DNA of 64,000 bases, taken from Synechococcus sp. CS-1328 (GTDB lineage: Bacteria > Cyanobacteriota > Cyanobacteriia > PCC-6307 > Cyanobiaceae). Of this stretch, positions 22,811 through 31,093 are shown piece after piece. The position numbers and the translations under genes were made by a program. The notes beneath the pieces are model-generated. The model had not been told where the DNA came from. It ran no database searches and saw only the letters and a list, made by a program, of their open reading frames with translations. The stretch's first letter is position 1; each line of letters begins with the position of its first letter. The DNA is taken from the NCBI RefSeq assembly GCF_025128095.1, contig NZ_JAHLYT010000059.1, positions 1 to 64,000 of the forward strand, written 5' to 3'.

Positions 22811-24205
22811 TCAAGCTGGCCTGGTCAGCCCCGCGGCGTAGAAGCCATCCCCCCCCTGGGCCGCCGGCCAGCGTTGCCACTGTTCGATCAGCACCAGCTC
22901 GGGATGCCGCTGCTGCAGGGCAGCGATCTGCTCGCTGTTTTCGCTCGGATGCACTGTGCAGGTGGCGTAGACTAGCCGTCCGCCCGGCTTCAGCAGCGGC
23001 AGCAGCGCCTCAAGCAACTGCCGCTGCAACTCCACCAGCTCGTCGATTGCGGCCGGCGACATCCGCCAGCGGGCATCAGCATGGCGCGCCAGAGTGCCGA
23101 GGCCCGAGCAGGGGGCGTCGATCAGGAGACGGTCAAAGCTGCCGATCCAGTCGGGTTTTGTCGTTCCCAGGCTGATCGCATCGGCCGCCAGGGTGTGGAT
23201 CGAGCCGAGACCCAGTCGCTGGGCGCTGTGCACCAGTCGCTGCAGCCGTCCTTCGGAGCGGTCCACGGCCCAGATCTCGCCCGTGTCGTTCTGGCGCTCG
23301 GCGATCTGGATGCTCTTGCCACCGGGGGCGGCACAGGCATCGAGGATGCGCTCGCCCGGCTGGGGGGCGAGCAGCGGCACCACCTGCTGGGCCTGGCGGT
23401 CCTGCACGCACCACCACCCCTCGGTGTAGCCGGGCAGCTGGCGCAGGTCGCCGGGATGTCCCTCCAGGCCGAGGGCTTCGGCGAATCCCGCAAGGGGCTG
23501 GGCCGTGACGGCCGCTTCCGCCAGGCGCTCGCGCAGTGACTCGGGAGTGCAGCGCAGGGGATTGACCCGGATGTCGAGATGGGGAGGGGTGTTGCAGGCC
23601 TGGCCGAACGCTTCGGCGGCCTCCGGCGCCAGCCATGTGGGGATCAGCTCGGCCAGCCAGTCCGGCAGGGAATGGCGCACGCCCCAGGCCTGGGCCGGAT
23701 CCGTCGGCAAGCTGAGGCCGCTCCAGGGCGCAGGGGGCTGCGGCGCCTGGGCGTCGCTGGAGCGGCTGCGCAGCAGGGCGCGCAACATCCCGTTCACCAC
23801 GGGGGCCAGACGACCCAGCTGGGCCCGCTTGGCCAGTTCCACCGTGGTGCTCACCGCCGCCGAGGCTGGAATTCTCTGGCTGAACAGCAGCTGGTACAGG
23901 CCCAGGTGCAGCAGCCAGCGCAGTTTGGGCGGCTGCCGGAGTGCCGGCACGCGACCGAGCCGGTCGATCCAGGCATCCAGCAGCCGCCGCTGCCGGATCG
24001 CTCCGTAGGAGAGCTCGGTGGCCAGGCCCCGGTCGGCACCTTGCAGGGGGCGGCGTGCCAGTTCCCGCTCCAGCGCCACATCGGCGTAGGCCCCGGCCGC
24101 CACGGCCTGCAGAACCTGCCAGGCAACCTGGCGCGGTGCCAGGCCAATGCCGGGATCCGCCGCTGGGCGGCCGGCGGCGGCGACGTCGGAGCGGGGATCA
24201 GCCAA
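22811..24205 (-). CDS. rsmB: 16S rRNA m5C967 methyltransferase RsmB
   Basis: A 464-residue enzyme. Residues about 25-165 are a NusB-like RNA-binding domain (APRQVAWQVLQAVAAGAYADV, ELSYGAIRQRRLLD). The C-terminal SAM methyltransferase carries DACAAPGGKSIQIAE (SAM loop), DAPCSGLGTLARHAD and YATCTVHPSENSEQI, the last two holding the two Cys residues of m5C methyltransferases. The start is a TTG that overlaps the stop of the alkyltransferase-like gene. Length is typical (about 430-450). Confidence 0.92.
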   Translation of the reverse strand: MADPRSDVAAAGRPAADPGIGLAPRQVAWQVLQAVAAGAYADVALERELARRPLQGADRGLATELSYGAIRQRRLLDAWIDRLGRVPALRQPPKLRWLLHLGLYQLLFSQRIPASAAVSTTVELAKRAQLGRLAPVVNGMLRALLRSRSSDAQAPQPPAPWSGLSLPTDPAQAWGVRHSLPDWLAELIPTWLAPEAAEAFGQACNTPPHLDIRVNPLRCTPESLRERLAEAAVTAQPLAGFAEALGLEGHPGDLRQLPGYTEGWWCVQDRQAQQVVPLLAPQPGERILDACAAPGGKSIQIAERQNDTGEIWAVDRSEGRLQRLVHSAQRLGLGSIHTLAADAISLGTTKPDWIGSFDRLLIDAPCSGLGTLARHADARWRMSPAAIDELVELQRQLLEALLPLLKPGGRLVYATCTVHPSENSEQIAALQQRHPELVLIEQWQRWPAAQGGDGFYAAGLTRPA

Positions 24206-24533
24206 GCGGCGGTTGCGGAGCCTTCCAGAGATAGCGCCGCAGCGGCAGTCGCCCCTCGGTATCCACGGCGATCCCCTCGGCCAGCAGTAGGTGCCGCTGC
24301 ATCCAGTCCGAGCCTTCGCGGCTGGGGCTCATGCTGATCCGCCCCTGGGCGTTCACCACCCGATGCCAGGGGACGGGGGAGGGCAGCGGCAGGCGACGCA
24401 GCGCCCAGCCCACCTGGCGGGCGCAGCCATAGGCGCCGATCAGCTCGGCGATCTGGCCGTAGGTGGCCAGCTGTCCAGCCGGAATCTCGGCCACGGTGTC
24501 CCAGACCCGTTGATCGAAGGTCGCTTCCGCCAT
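24198..24533 (-). CDS. Alkyltransferase-like (ATL) DNA lesion-binding protein
   Basis: A 111-residue MGMT C-terminal-like domain: FDQRVWDTVAEIPAGQLATY, IAELIGAYGCARQVGWALRR, then PVPWHRVVNAQGRIS. The active-site Cys of O6-alkylguanine transferases (PCHRV) is replaced by Trp (PWHRV), the mark of ATL proteins. ATLs flip and bind O6-alkylguanine and hand it to nucleotide excision repair rather than repairing it. An ATG at 24560 would add nine residues. It overlaps rsmB and is divergent from the TrmH gene. Confidence 0.85.
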   Translation of the reverse strand: MAEATFDQRVWDTVAEIPAGQLATYGQIAELIGAYGCARQVGWALRRLPLPSPVPWHRVVNAQGRISMSPSREGSDWMQRHLLLAEGIAVDTEGRLPLRRYLWKAPQPPLG

Positions 24534-24587
24534 CGGCAGCCCGCGGGAGAAGATGCCCATAGCCTGCCGTGCTGTGGCGCCGCCTTC

Positions 24588-25277
24588 ATGCCCCTGCTGC
24601 CCCGCCGTTTCGAGCGCCTCAAGGCCGTGCTCGATTGCCGCATGGGTGATCTCACATTGCTGCTCGAGCAGGTGGACAAGCCCCATAACCTCTCGGCGAT
24701 CCTGCGCAGCTGCGATGCGGTGGGCGTACTGGAGGCCCATGCCGTCTGCCTGCAGGGCCGCCTGCCCACTTTCAACAGCACCGCCCAGGGCAGCCAGAAA
24801 TGGGTGCCGCTGCAGCTGGAGACAGACGTGAACGTGGCGATCCACCGACTCAAGCAGCGGGGCTTCCGTCTCTATGGCACCCACCTTGGCGCGGAGGCCG
24901 TGGACTACCGCTGCTGTGATTTCACCGGCCCCACGGCGTTCGTGCTGGGCGCCGAGAAGTGGGGCCTCAGTGCTGCCGCCGCCGCCCAGATCGATCAGGC
25001 CGTGATCATTCCGATGCGTGGCATGGTTCAGTCGCTCAACGTGTCGGTGGCCACCGCCACCCTGCTGTTCGAGGCCCTGCGTCAGCGCCAGGCCGCTGGA
25101 CGGGTTCCCACGGCGGGCGAAGGGGTGGCGCCGGAGCGCTACCAGCGGCTGCTGTTCGAGTGGGCCTATCCCCAGGTGGCCGCCTGGTGCCGCAGTCAGG
25201 GGCGGCCGTATCCGGCGTTGTCGGAGGCCGGCGAGATCGCCGAGGAGCTGCCGCGCACGGTGCGGTTGCGGTGCTGA
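24588..25277 (+). CDS. trmH: TrmH-type tRNA (Gm18) 2'-O-methyltransferase
   Basis: A 229-residue SpoU/SPOUT methyltransferase. Motif 1 is NLSAILRSCDAVGV, motif 2 FVLGAEKWGLS and motif 3 VIIPMRGMVQSLNVSVATA, which together form the trefoil knot that binds SAM. The N-terminal RRFERLKAVLDCRMGDLTLL and the C-terminal region match TrmH, which methylates G18 in tRNA, rather than the RlmB group. The ATG at 24588 gives the expected family start. The longer open frame upstream is not used. Confidence 0.9.
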   Translation: MPLLPRRFERLKAVLDCRMGDLTLLLEQVDKPHNLSAILRSCDAVGVLEAHAVCLQGRLPTFNSTAQGSQKWVPLQLETDVNVAIHRLKQRGFRLYGTHLGAEAVDYRCCDFTGPTAFVLGAEKWGLSAAAAAQIDQAVIIPMRGMVQSLNVSVATATLLFEALRQRQAAGRVPTAGEGVAPERYQRLLFEWAYPQVAAWCRSQGRPYPALSEAGEIAEELPRTVRLRC

Positions 25278-25352
25278 CGCTTCTCAGCGTTTCTGACGTT
25301 TCCCAGCGTTGCTGATGGTTCTCAGGGGCGCTGCCTTGGGGAGTCCCAGAAC

Positions 25353-25580
25353 TCAGCCCCGTCCCTCTTCCTCGAATCGGTTGGCGCTGGGCAGCCAGGC
25401 GGCCACGGCCAGGGCGGCGAGCTCCAGGGGGATCTGCCGGCCGCCCAGCAGCACCACCATCACGCAGGTCACCGCGAAGATCTTTTCGAGCATGCCGATC
25501 ACGTCATCGGTGTGGCGGCTGCCTTCGCTCCACAGCACCACGCCGGACAACAACAGCACCACATCCAGCCACCAGGGCAT
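25353..25580 (-). CDS. Small two-helix membrane protein
   Basis: From ATG 25580, 75 residues: a helix WWLDVVLLLSGVVLWSEG, a polar bend with HTDDVIGMLEK, a second helix IFAVTCVMVVLLGG and a third weaker hydrophobic stretch LELAALAVAAWL, then an acidic tail. Unknown family. It lies 86 bases downstream of the OppC-type permease on the same strand. Confidence 0.65.
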   Translation of the reverse strand: MPWWLDVVLLLSGVVLWSEGSRHTDDVIGMLEKIFAVTCVMVVLLGGRQIPLELAALAVAAWLPSANRFEEEGRG

Positions 25581-25666
25581 GGCCGCACCATCTTCTGAGG
25601 TTTCCACTATGGCGAGGTCGTCGCGTGGCTGCACAGGGTCTGAACAGGCGCTGCCCTGGGGCTGCT

Positions 25667-26575
25667 TCAGAGCGCGTTGCGCTCGGTGTCGTTGCCGCTC
25701 AGCCAGCTCTCCAGGCCCTCCCCCAGGAATGAGAGGCCCAGCACCAGCACGAACATGGCCAGGCCGGGATAGAGGGCCGTCCACCAGATCCCGGTGGGCA
25801 AGGCCGTGAGGGCCTGCTGCAGATCACTGCCCCACTCCGGAATCGTTTCCGGCAGGCCCAGGCCGAGGAATCCGAGGCCGCCCAGCACCAGCACCGCGTC
25901 AGCGGCATTGAGGGTGAGCAGCACCGGCACCGAGGTGATCACATTGCGCAGTAGGTAGCGCCGCAGGATCCAGATCGGTCCGGCGCCGAGGGATCGGGCC
26001 GCCTCCACGAACAGTTCCGCTTTCACCTGGGCGCTCTGGTTGCGCACCACGCGGAAGTACTGGGGCACATACACCACACAGAGCGCGGCGGCGGCATTGG
26101 GCAGGCCGCGGCCGAGCAGAAAGGCCAGCACCACTGAGAGCAGCAGCACCGGCAGGGTGTACAGGGTGTCCATCAGCAGCACCAGCAGCCGGTCCACCCA
26201 TCCCCCCAGGTAGCCGCTGAGCATGCCCAGCGGCACGCCGACCACCAGGGCCAGCAGCAGGGCGATCAGCACCACCTGCAGGGCCACACCGCTGCCGGCC
26301 AGGGTGCGGACGCAGACGTCGCGGCCGAGGCGGTCGGTGCCGCACCAGTGCCCCCAGGAGGGGGCGGCATAGATGGGGTTGTCGAGGCCGGCGTTCGGAT
26401 CGGCCAGGACCCCCAGATGGATGGCCAGGGGGGTGAGCAGGGCCACCAGGGCGTAAGCCAGCACGATCCCCACCCCCCAGCGGGCCATCCGGCCGGAGAG
26501 GGTGCGGGGCTGCCAGCGCTGGATCAAGGCCGCGGTGGACGCGGCGGGCGCATCCGGGAAACTGGCTCCATTCAA
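25667..26575 (-). CDS. OppC-type ABC transporter permease
   Basis: A 302-residue binding-protein-dependent transport permease of the dipeptide/oligopeptide/nickel class. It has an N-terminal helix (MARWGVGIVLAYALVALLTP), then the typical GHWCGTDRLGRDVCVRTLAGS block, five further helices, and the coupling loop EAARSLGAGPIWILRRYLLRN (the EAA motif). Gene order normally pairs it with an OppB-type permease and ATPases; none is adjacent. The start shown is TTG 26575; ATG 26488 would remove 29 residues. It is divergent from the response regulator gene. Confidence 0.85.
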   Translation of the reverse strand: MNGASFPDAPAASTAALIQRWQPRTLSGRMARWGVGIVLAYALVALLTPLAIHLGVLADPNAGLDNPIYAAPSWGHWCGTDRLGRDVCVRTLAGSGVALQVVLIALLLALVVGVPLGMLSGYLGGWVDRLLVLLMDTLYTLPVLLLSVVLAFLLGRGLPNAAAALCVVYVPQYFRVVRNQSAQVKAELFVEAARSLGAGPIWILRRYLLRNVITSVPVLLTLNAADAVLVLGGLGFLGLGLPETIPEWGSDLQQALTALPTGIWWTALYPGLAMFVLVLGLSFLGEGLESWLSGNDTERNAL

Positions 26576-26623
26576 CTGGTCACAGCATCGAACCGGTCGC
26601 AGCCTGGAACCGGTCGCTGCAGG
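26573..26623. repeat. Three tandem 17-bp direct repeats
   Basis: CAACTGGTCACAGCATC, GAACCGGTCGCAGCCTG and GAACCGGTCGCTGCAGG follow one another at 26573, 26590 and 26607, exactly 17 bases apart. They lie between the divergent permease and response-regulator genes. The period is not a multiple of three, so they are not coding repeats; they look like regulator-binding iterons. Confidence 0.65.
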
Positions 26624-26713
26624 CAAGCGGGCCCGGCAGAGAGCGCCCAGCCGAAGCCTCTTAGGCTGGCTCCGATTGCCGTGCAGGCCTGGTTCTGCCG
26701 CTCCGGTTGCCCC

Positions 26714-27409
26714 ATGCCCCCGCGCCTGCTGATTGTTGACGACGATCCGGAACTGCGTCATTTCCTGGTGGCCGAACTGCAGGCAGATGGCTACATCTGC
26801 GATGAGGCCGCCACCGGCCAGCAGGCCCTGGGGCAGATCCGCCAGGAGCCCTGCGATCTGGTGCTTCTGGACTGGAGCCTGCCCGATTTCAGCGGCGTTG
26901 AGGTCTGCCGGCGGATGCGCCGCAGCTCCATCACAACACCGGTGTTGATGCTCACGGCCCGCGATGACGTGCGTGAACGGGTCGAGGCCCTCGATTCCGG
27001 TGCCGACGACTACCTCACCAAGCCCTTCTCGATCGAGGAGTTGCTGGCCCGCATCCGCGCCAGGCTTCGCCGCACCGGCCTCAATGAACCGGACGACGGC
27101 TGGTTGCGGCTGGCTGACCTGGCGGTGCATCCCGCCAGCCGGGAGGTGAAACGCGATGAGGAACCGATTCAGCTCACCGCCCGCGAGTTTGATCTGCTCC
27201 ATCTCCTGATCCGCCACCCCAACGAGGTGCAGGAACGGCGCCTCATCCTCGACACTCTCTGGGGAGCGAACTGGGTGGGCGACGACAACCTGCTCGATGT
27301 CTATGTGCGCTATCTGCGCAAGAAGCTTGAGCCGGTGGGGCGCCCCACCCTGATTCAGACCGTGCGCGGCGTCGGCTTCATGCTCAAGGAGGGTCCCGTT
27401 CGCACCTGA
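26714..27409 (+). CDS. OmpR/PhoB-family response regulator
   Basis: A 231-residue two-component regulator. The receiver (1-120) has the acidic pocket in LLIVDDDPELR, the phospho-acceptor Asp in LVLLDWSLPDFSG, Thr in LMLTARDD and Lys in YLTKPFSIEE. The C-terminal winged helix (about 130-228) has LTAREFDLLHLLIRHPNEV, the recognition region NLLDVYVRYLRKKLE and the wing TVRGVGFML. All phosphorylation residues are present. Its 3' end overlaps that of the convergent histidine kinase by 55 bases, its likely partner. The 17-bp repeats upstream may be its own binding sites. Confidence 0.9.
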   Translation: MPPRLLIVDDDPELRHFLVAELQADGYICDEAATGQQALGQIRQEPCDLVLLDWSLPDFSGVEVCRRMRRSSITTPVLMLTARDDVRERVEALDSGADDYLTKPFSIEELLARIRARLRRTGLNEPDDGWLRLADLAVHPASREVKRDEEPIQLTAREFDLLHLLIRHPNEVQERRLILDTLWGANWVGDDNLLDVYVRYLRKKLEPVGRPTLIQTVRGVGFMLKEGPVRT

Positions 27410-28812
27410 AGGCCCCGTCCCGGGCCCGGGGGGCTGGGGCTGGCGGCAGGTCTTGTCGGGGGCAGCTCCAGGCGGAAGTCGGCGCCGCCGCCGGGGGCCG
27501 AGCGCACCGTGATGGCTCCGCCCATCGCCTCCATCAACAGCCGGACCACCGAGAGCCCCAGGCCGCTGCCGCGGGTATCGACCGAGGCTGAGCCCCTGAA
27601 GAAGCGCTCGAAGATCGCGTCCTGTTCCTCCAGCGTCACCCCCGGTCCCTGATCCTGCACGTGCAGAACCAGCAGGCCTCTGGGCGGGCCAGCTTCGTAG
27701 TCGGCCCGCAGTGTGATCGAACCGCTGCTGTAGCGCAGGGCGTTGTCGATCAGGGCTGCCAGGCACTGCTGCAACCGCTCCGGATCGCCGTTGGCCTGGG
27801 GCAGGGTCATCGCTTCGGGGGAGGCGATCTGCAGGCGACCGCCGGCCTGCTGCTGCAGCCGGCCAAAGGCGTCCAGCAGCATGTCCTCCACGGACAGGGA
27901 CTGGAGCTGCAGCTGCAGCCGGCCGGCGTCACGGCGGGCCAGATCGAGCAGATCGCTCACCAGCAGGCCCATGCGGCGGGCTTCGGTGCAGATCACCTCC
28001 AGGGAGGTGCTGAAGGATTCCGGCGCGTTGAACGCCGTGGTCTCTGCTCTGGCGGAGTTCCCGTCGGTGGGCTCGGCGCTGGCCAGCTGCCGCCGCAGGC
28101 TCTGGGCGTGGCCCGAGATCAGGGTGATCGGGGTGCGCAGCTCATGGGCCACGCCGTCGACGAAGGAGCGCTGCAACAGCCACGATTCGGCCAGCCGCTC
28201 CTGCAGGGCATTGAAGGAGCGGGCAATCGGGCGGAGTTCCTGCGGCTCGGCCGCCACATCGAGCAGTTCGGCCTGCTGGGGCGGGGTGGGAATCGCCGCC
28301 ACCTCCCGGCTGAGCTGGGCCAGGGGTTCCACCAGGCCGCGGCGCAGCACCGGTCGCAGCAGGGCGCCGGTGAACAGGGACGACAACCCCGCGGCGGCAA
28401 TCAGCAACAGCTGCGACAGCCGTTCCTTCTCGACCGAATCGGTCACGTCCTGCCGCAGTTCCAGCAGGGGGCGTTCTCCGGCGATCGGACCGATCCGGGT
28501 GCGGCTCACCAGCAGCACCTGGCGCTCGCCGTGCAGCAGCAACGGCGGGCTGGAGGTGGTGCCGGCGGGCAGCAGGCGCACCGTCAGACCCGGCAGCTCC
28601 AGCATCGAGTTGATCAGGTGCTCCAGCTGGGCGGTGCTGGAGACGCGCTCCAACAACTTGCTGCTCATGTGCTCGATCAGCTGAGCGTGGCTCTGGCGGC
28701 GCTGCAGGGAGGTGAGGGTGTGGTTCAGCGCCAGCAGCAGGCAATAGCCCGCCAGCACCGCCAGCAGGGTGGTGGATTGCAGCCACAGCCGCAGGGATGG
28801 CTGCGCGCGCAT
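27355..28812 (-). CDS. Membrane sensor histidine kinase
   Basis: A 485-residue kinase from ATG 28812. Membrane helices are at about 12-31 and 134-155 with a about 100-residue periplasmic sensor between, then a HAMP-like linker. The phospho-accepting His223 is in VDGVAHELRTPITLISGH. ATPase boxes are N (LIDNALRYSSG), G1 (VQDQGPGV), F (IFERFFRG) and G2 (GSGLGLSVVRLL). After these comes a proline-rich C-terminal tail read antisense to the response regulator 3' end. It starts 22 bases after the lipA stop on the same strand. Confidence 0.9.
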   Translation of the reverse strand: MRAQPSLRLWLQSTTLLAVLAGYCLLLALNHTLTSLQRRQSHAQLIEHMSSKLLERVSSTAQLEHLINSMLELPGLTVRLLPAGTTSSPPLLLHGERQVLLVSRTRIGPIAGERPLLELRQDVTDSVEKERLSQLLLIAAAGLSSLFTGALLRPVLRRGLVEPLAQLSREVAAIPTPPQQAELLDVAAEPQELRPIARSFNALQERLAESWLLQRSFVDGVAHELRTPITLISGHAQSLRRQLASAEPTDGNSARAETTAFNAPESFSTSLEVICTEARRMGLLVSDLLDLARRDAGRLQLQLQSLSVEDMLLDAFGRLQQQAGGRLQIASPEAMTLPQANGDPERLQQCLAALIDNALRYSSGSITLRADYEAGPPRGLLVLHVQDQGPGVTLEEQDAIFERFFRGSASVDTRGSGLGLSVVRLLMEAMGGAITVRSAPGGGADFRLELPPTRPAASPSPPGPGRGLQVRTGPSLSMKPTPRTV

Positions 28813-28834
28813 CGCAACGTGCCGGGGTTCGGAG

Positions 28835-29746
28835 TCATTGTGCGGCGTGGTAGCTGCTGCGCACCAGCGGCCCGCTGCGCACCTGCGCGAAGCCAAGGCT
28901 GCGGGCGATGGCGCCGAACTCCTCGAAGGCGGCCGGGGTCCAGTAGCGGGCTACGGGGATGTGGGCCAGGGAGGGGCGCAGATACTGCCCCAGGGTGAGT
29001 CGCTGGCAGTCGGCCCGTCGGAGATCGTGCAGCGCTGCGATCACCTCCTCCCGGCTCTCGCCCAGCCCGAGCATCAGCCCGGATTTGGTGGGAATGCTGG
29101 GAGCCAGCTGCCGCGCCGCCGCCAGCAGCGCCAGGGAGCGGCCGTAGGTGGCGCCACGCCGCACCTCACCCTGCAGCCGTTCGACGGTCTCGAGGTTGTG
29201 GTTGAAGCAGGCTGGGTTAGCGGCCAGCACGGTGGCCAGACGCTGCCGCTGGGCGGCTTCACCGGCCGCCGGCTCAGGGTGGCCGCCCCAGAAATCGGGG
29301 GTGAGCACCTCGATGCCAACCGTGGTGTCACGGCGCCGGATCGCCGCCATGGTGGCGGTGAACAGGCTGGCGCCGTGGTCGGGCCAGTCGTCGCGGGCGA
29401 CGGCGGTGAGCACCACATAACGCAGCCCCAGGTTGTGCACGGCCTCCGCCACCCGCTCGGCTTCCCCGGGGTCGAAGGGTGCCGGCGCCTGGCCCTTGTC
29501 CACCTGGCAGAAGGCACAGCTGCGGGTGCAGATCGGTCCGCCCAGCAGGAAGGTGGCGGTGCCGGCGGCGTAGCACTCGCCCCGGTTGGGACACCGCCCC
29601 TCTTCGCAGATGGTGTGCAGCCGCTGCTGCTTCACCACCGCCTGCACGGCCTCCAGGTTGCTGGCTGAACCCACGGGGCGCCGCAGCCAGGCCGGCAGGC
29701 GTTCCCTGGGGGGGATCGCGGCGTAGCGGCTGGTGGGTGAGCTCAT
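28835..29746 (-). CDS. lipA: Lipoyl synthase
   Basis: A 303-residue radical SAM enzyme that inserts two sulfurs into protein-bound octanoyl chains. Auxiliary cluster cysteines are in [16 protein letters not shown] (CxxxxxCxxxxC pattern), and the radical SAM triad CxxxCxxC is in [10 protein letters not shown]. Further matches are [15 protein letters not shown] and [14 protein letters not shown] normal-length member. Cyanobacteria often have two lipA copies; only one is in this window. Confidence 0.95.
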   Translation of the reverse strand: MSSPTSRYAAIPPRERLPAWLRRPVGSASNLEAVQAVVKQQRLHTICEEGRCPNRGECYAAGTATFLLGGPICTRSCAFCQVDKGQAPAPFDPGEAERVAEAVHNLGLRYVVLTAVARDDWPDHGASLFTATMAAIRRRDTTVGIEVLTPDFWGGHPEPAAGEAAQRQRLATVLAANPACFNHNLETVERLQGEVRRGATYGRSLALLAAARQLAPSIPTKSGLMLGLGESREEVIAALHDLRRADCQRLTLGQYLRPSLAHIPVARYWTPAAFEEFGAIARSLGFAQVRSGPLVRSSYHAAQ

Positions 29747-29817
29747 GGCGGCGGCAGGGGCGGCAGGGCGGTGGGGTGTCTGGCAGGGAGCGGCAGGCTG
29801 AGCGACGCTGGCTTCAC

Positions 29818-30417
29818 TCAGCCCATGGGTCGCCGCCCTTCCAGGGCCCGGGCCAGGGTCACCTCATCGGCGTACTCCAGCTCGCTGCCCACCGGCAGGC
29901 CATAGGCGATGCGCGTCACGCTGGTGAACGGGCGCAGCAGGCGAGCCAGATAGAGGCTGGTGGTATCGCCTTCGACGCTGGGGGTGAGCGCCAGGATCAC
30001 CTCGCTGATGCTTTCGCGATCGACCCGTTCCACCAGCGGCTGGATGCGCAGGGCCTCCGGGCCGATGCCATCCATCGGCGAGATCAAGCCGCCGAGCACG
30101 TGATAGGTGCCGCGGTACTCGCGGGTGCGCTCCATGGCCAGCAGATCGCGCGAATCGGCCACCACGCAGATCAGGCCGTTGTGGCGTATTTCCTGGCGGC
30201 AGATCTCGCATTCGGGATCGGCCGAGAGGTGGAAGCAGCGCCGGCAGCTGCCCACCTGGCTGCGGGCGGCCAGCAGGGCATCGGCGAAGGCGCGGATCTG
30301 CTCCTCAGGCTGGCGCAGCAGGTGCAAGGCCAGGCGCTGGGCGGTGCGGGGGCCGATCCCGGGCAGGCGCTCGAACTGGTCGATCAGCCGGGCCAGGGGG
30401 CGGGTGAAGCCGCTCAG
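29818..30417 (-). CDS. recR: Recombination mediator RecR
   Basis: RecR acts with RecO/RecF to load RecA on gapped DNA. The protein has an N-terminal helix-hairpin-helix ([20 protein letters not shown]), a four-Cys zinc finger ([19 protein letters not shown]), a Toprim domain ([31 protein letters not shown]) and the C-terminal [17 protein letters not shown]alker-like block. The first ATG/GTG/TTG is a TTG at 30327 that would delete the helix-hairpin-helix, yet the frame reads as real RecR up to about 30417. The true start is therefore probably the CTG at 30417 (199 aa, the family length) or an ATT at 30441. Confidence 0.88.
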   Translation of the reverse strand: MSGFTRPLARLIDQFERLPGIGPRTAQRLALHLLRQPEEQIRAFADALLAARSQVGSCRRCFHLSADPECEICRQEIRHNGLICVVADSRDLLAMERTREYRGTYHVLGGLISPMDGIGPEALRIQPLVERVDRESISEVILALTPSVEGDTTSLYLARLLRPFTSVTRIAYGLPVGSELEYADEVTLARALEGRRPMG

Positions 30418-30527
30418 GGATCCGCTGCAGGTGGCCGGAATCTAGGCCCGTCGCCCCGGGCTGTGGCCCGGCGGCTCTGGGTGCCTGGGGCGGTTGGAGA
30501 ATGGAGTGCGATCGCCGCGCCCGTGTC

Positions 30528-31091
30528 ATGCCCTTCCTCGCCTTCACCTGGTCCCGCCTGCGACCGGCCCTGGTCGCCCTGCTTCTCGGGGTGGTGCTGG
30601 TGGGGTGCAGCGCCGCGGCCGCTGGGCTCAACTCCTTCCAGAGCCCGGATGGTCGCTATGCCTTCCTCTATCCCACCGGCTGGACCCGGGTGCAGGTCAG
30701 TGGCGGCCCGCAGGTGGTGTTCCACGACCTGATCAACAGCGACGAGACCCTCAGCCTGGTGATCGGCGAGGTGAACCCCACCAACGACCTCGAAGCGCTC
30801 GGCAGTGCCGTGGCGGTGGGCGAAACCCTGCGCCGCACCGTGATTGCTCCAGCGGGCAGCGGCCGTGAGGCGGATCTGGTGCAGGCCGATGAGCGGCAGG
30901 TGGGCGGCCGCACCTTCTACGACCTGGAGTACGCCGTGCATCTGCAGGACCGGGACCGCCATGAACTGGCGACGGTGGTGATGGACCGTGGCCGCCTCTA
31001 CACCTTTGCGGCCAGCACCAATGAGGTGCGTTGGCCACGGGTGAAAGGGCTGTTCCAGCAGGTGATCACCTCCTTCACTCTCCAGATCTGA
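30528..31091 (+). CDS. psbP: PsbP-like photosystem II lipoprotein (CyanoP)
   Basis: A 187-residue protein. The signal peptide is of lipoprotein type: helix about 13-26 ending LVGC, with Cys27 as the lipidation site. The mature part is the PsbP fold: AFLYPTGWTRVQVSGGPQV, VFHDLINSDETLSLVIGEV, FYDLEYAVHLQDRDRHEL and YTFAASTNEVRWP. CyanoP is a lumenal assembly and stability factor of photosystem II. It is divergent from recR and followed 2 bases later by an FAD oxidoreductase gene. The ATG at 30528 is favoured over an upstream one because it gives a proper signal. Confidence 0.88.
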   Translation: MPFLAFTWSRLRPALVALLLGVVLVGCSAAAAGLNSFQSPDGRYAFLYPTGWTRVQVSGGPQVVFHDLINSDETLSLVIGEVNPTNDLEALGSAVAVGETLRRTVIAPAGSGREADLVQADERQVGGRTFYDLEYAVHLQDRDRHELATVVMDRGRLYTFAASTNEVRWPRVKGLFQQVITSFTLQI

Positions 31092-31093
31092 AG

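Noticed and set aside
25667..27766. A 699-aa minus-strand frame
   Set aside because: Only the last 302 residues (from about 26575) look like a permease; the upstream part is antisense to the response regulator gene.
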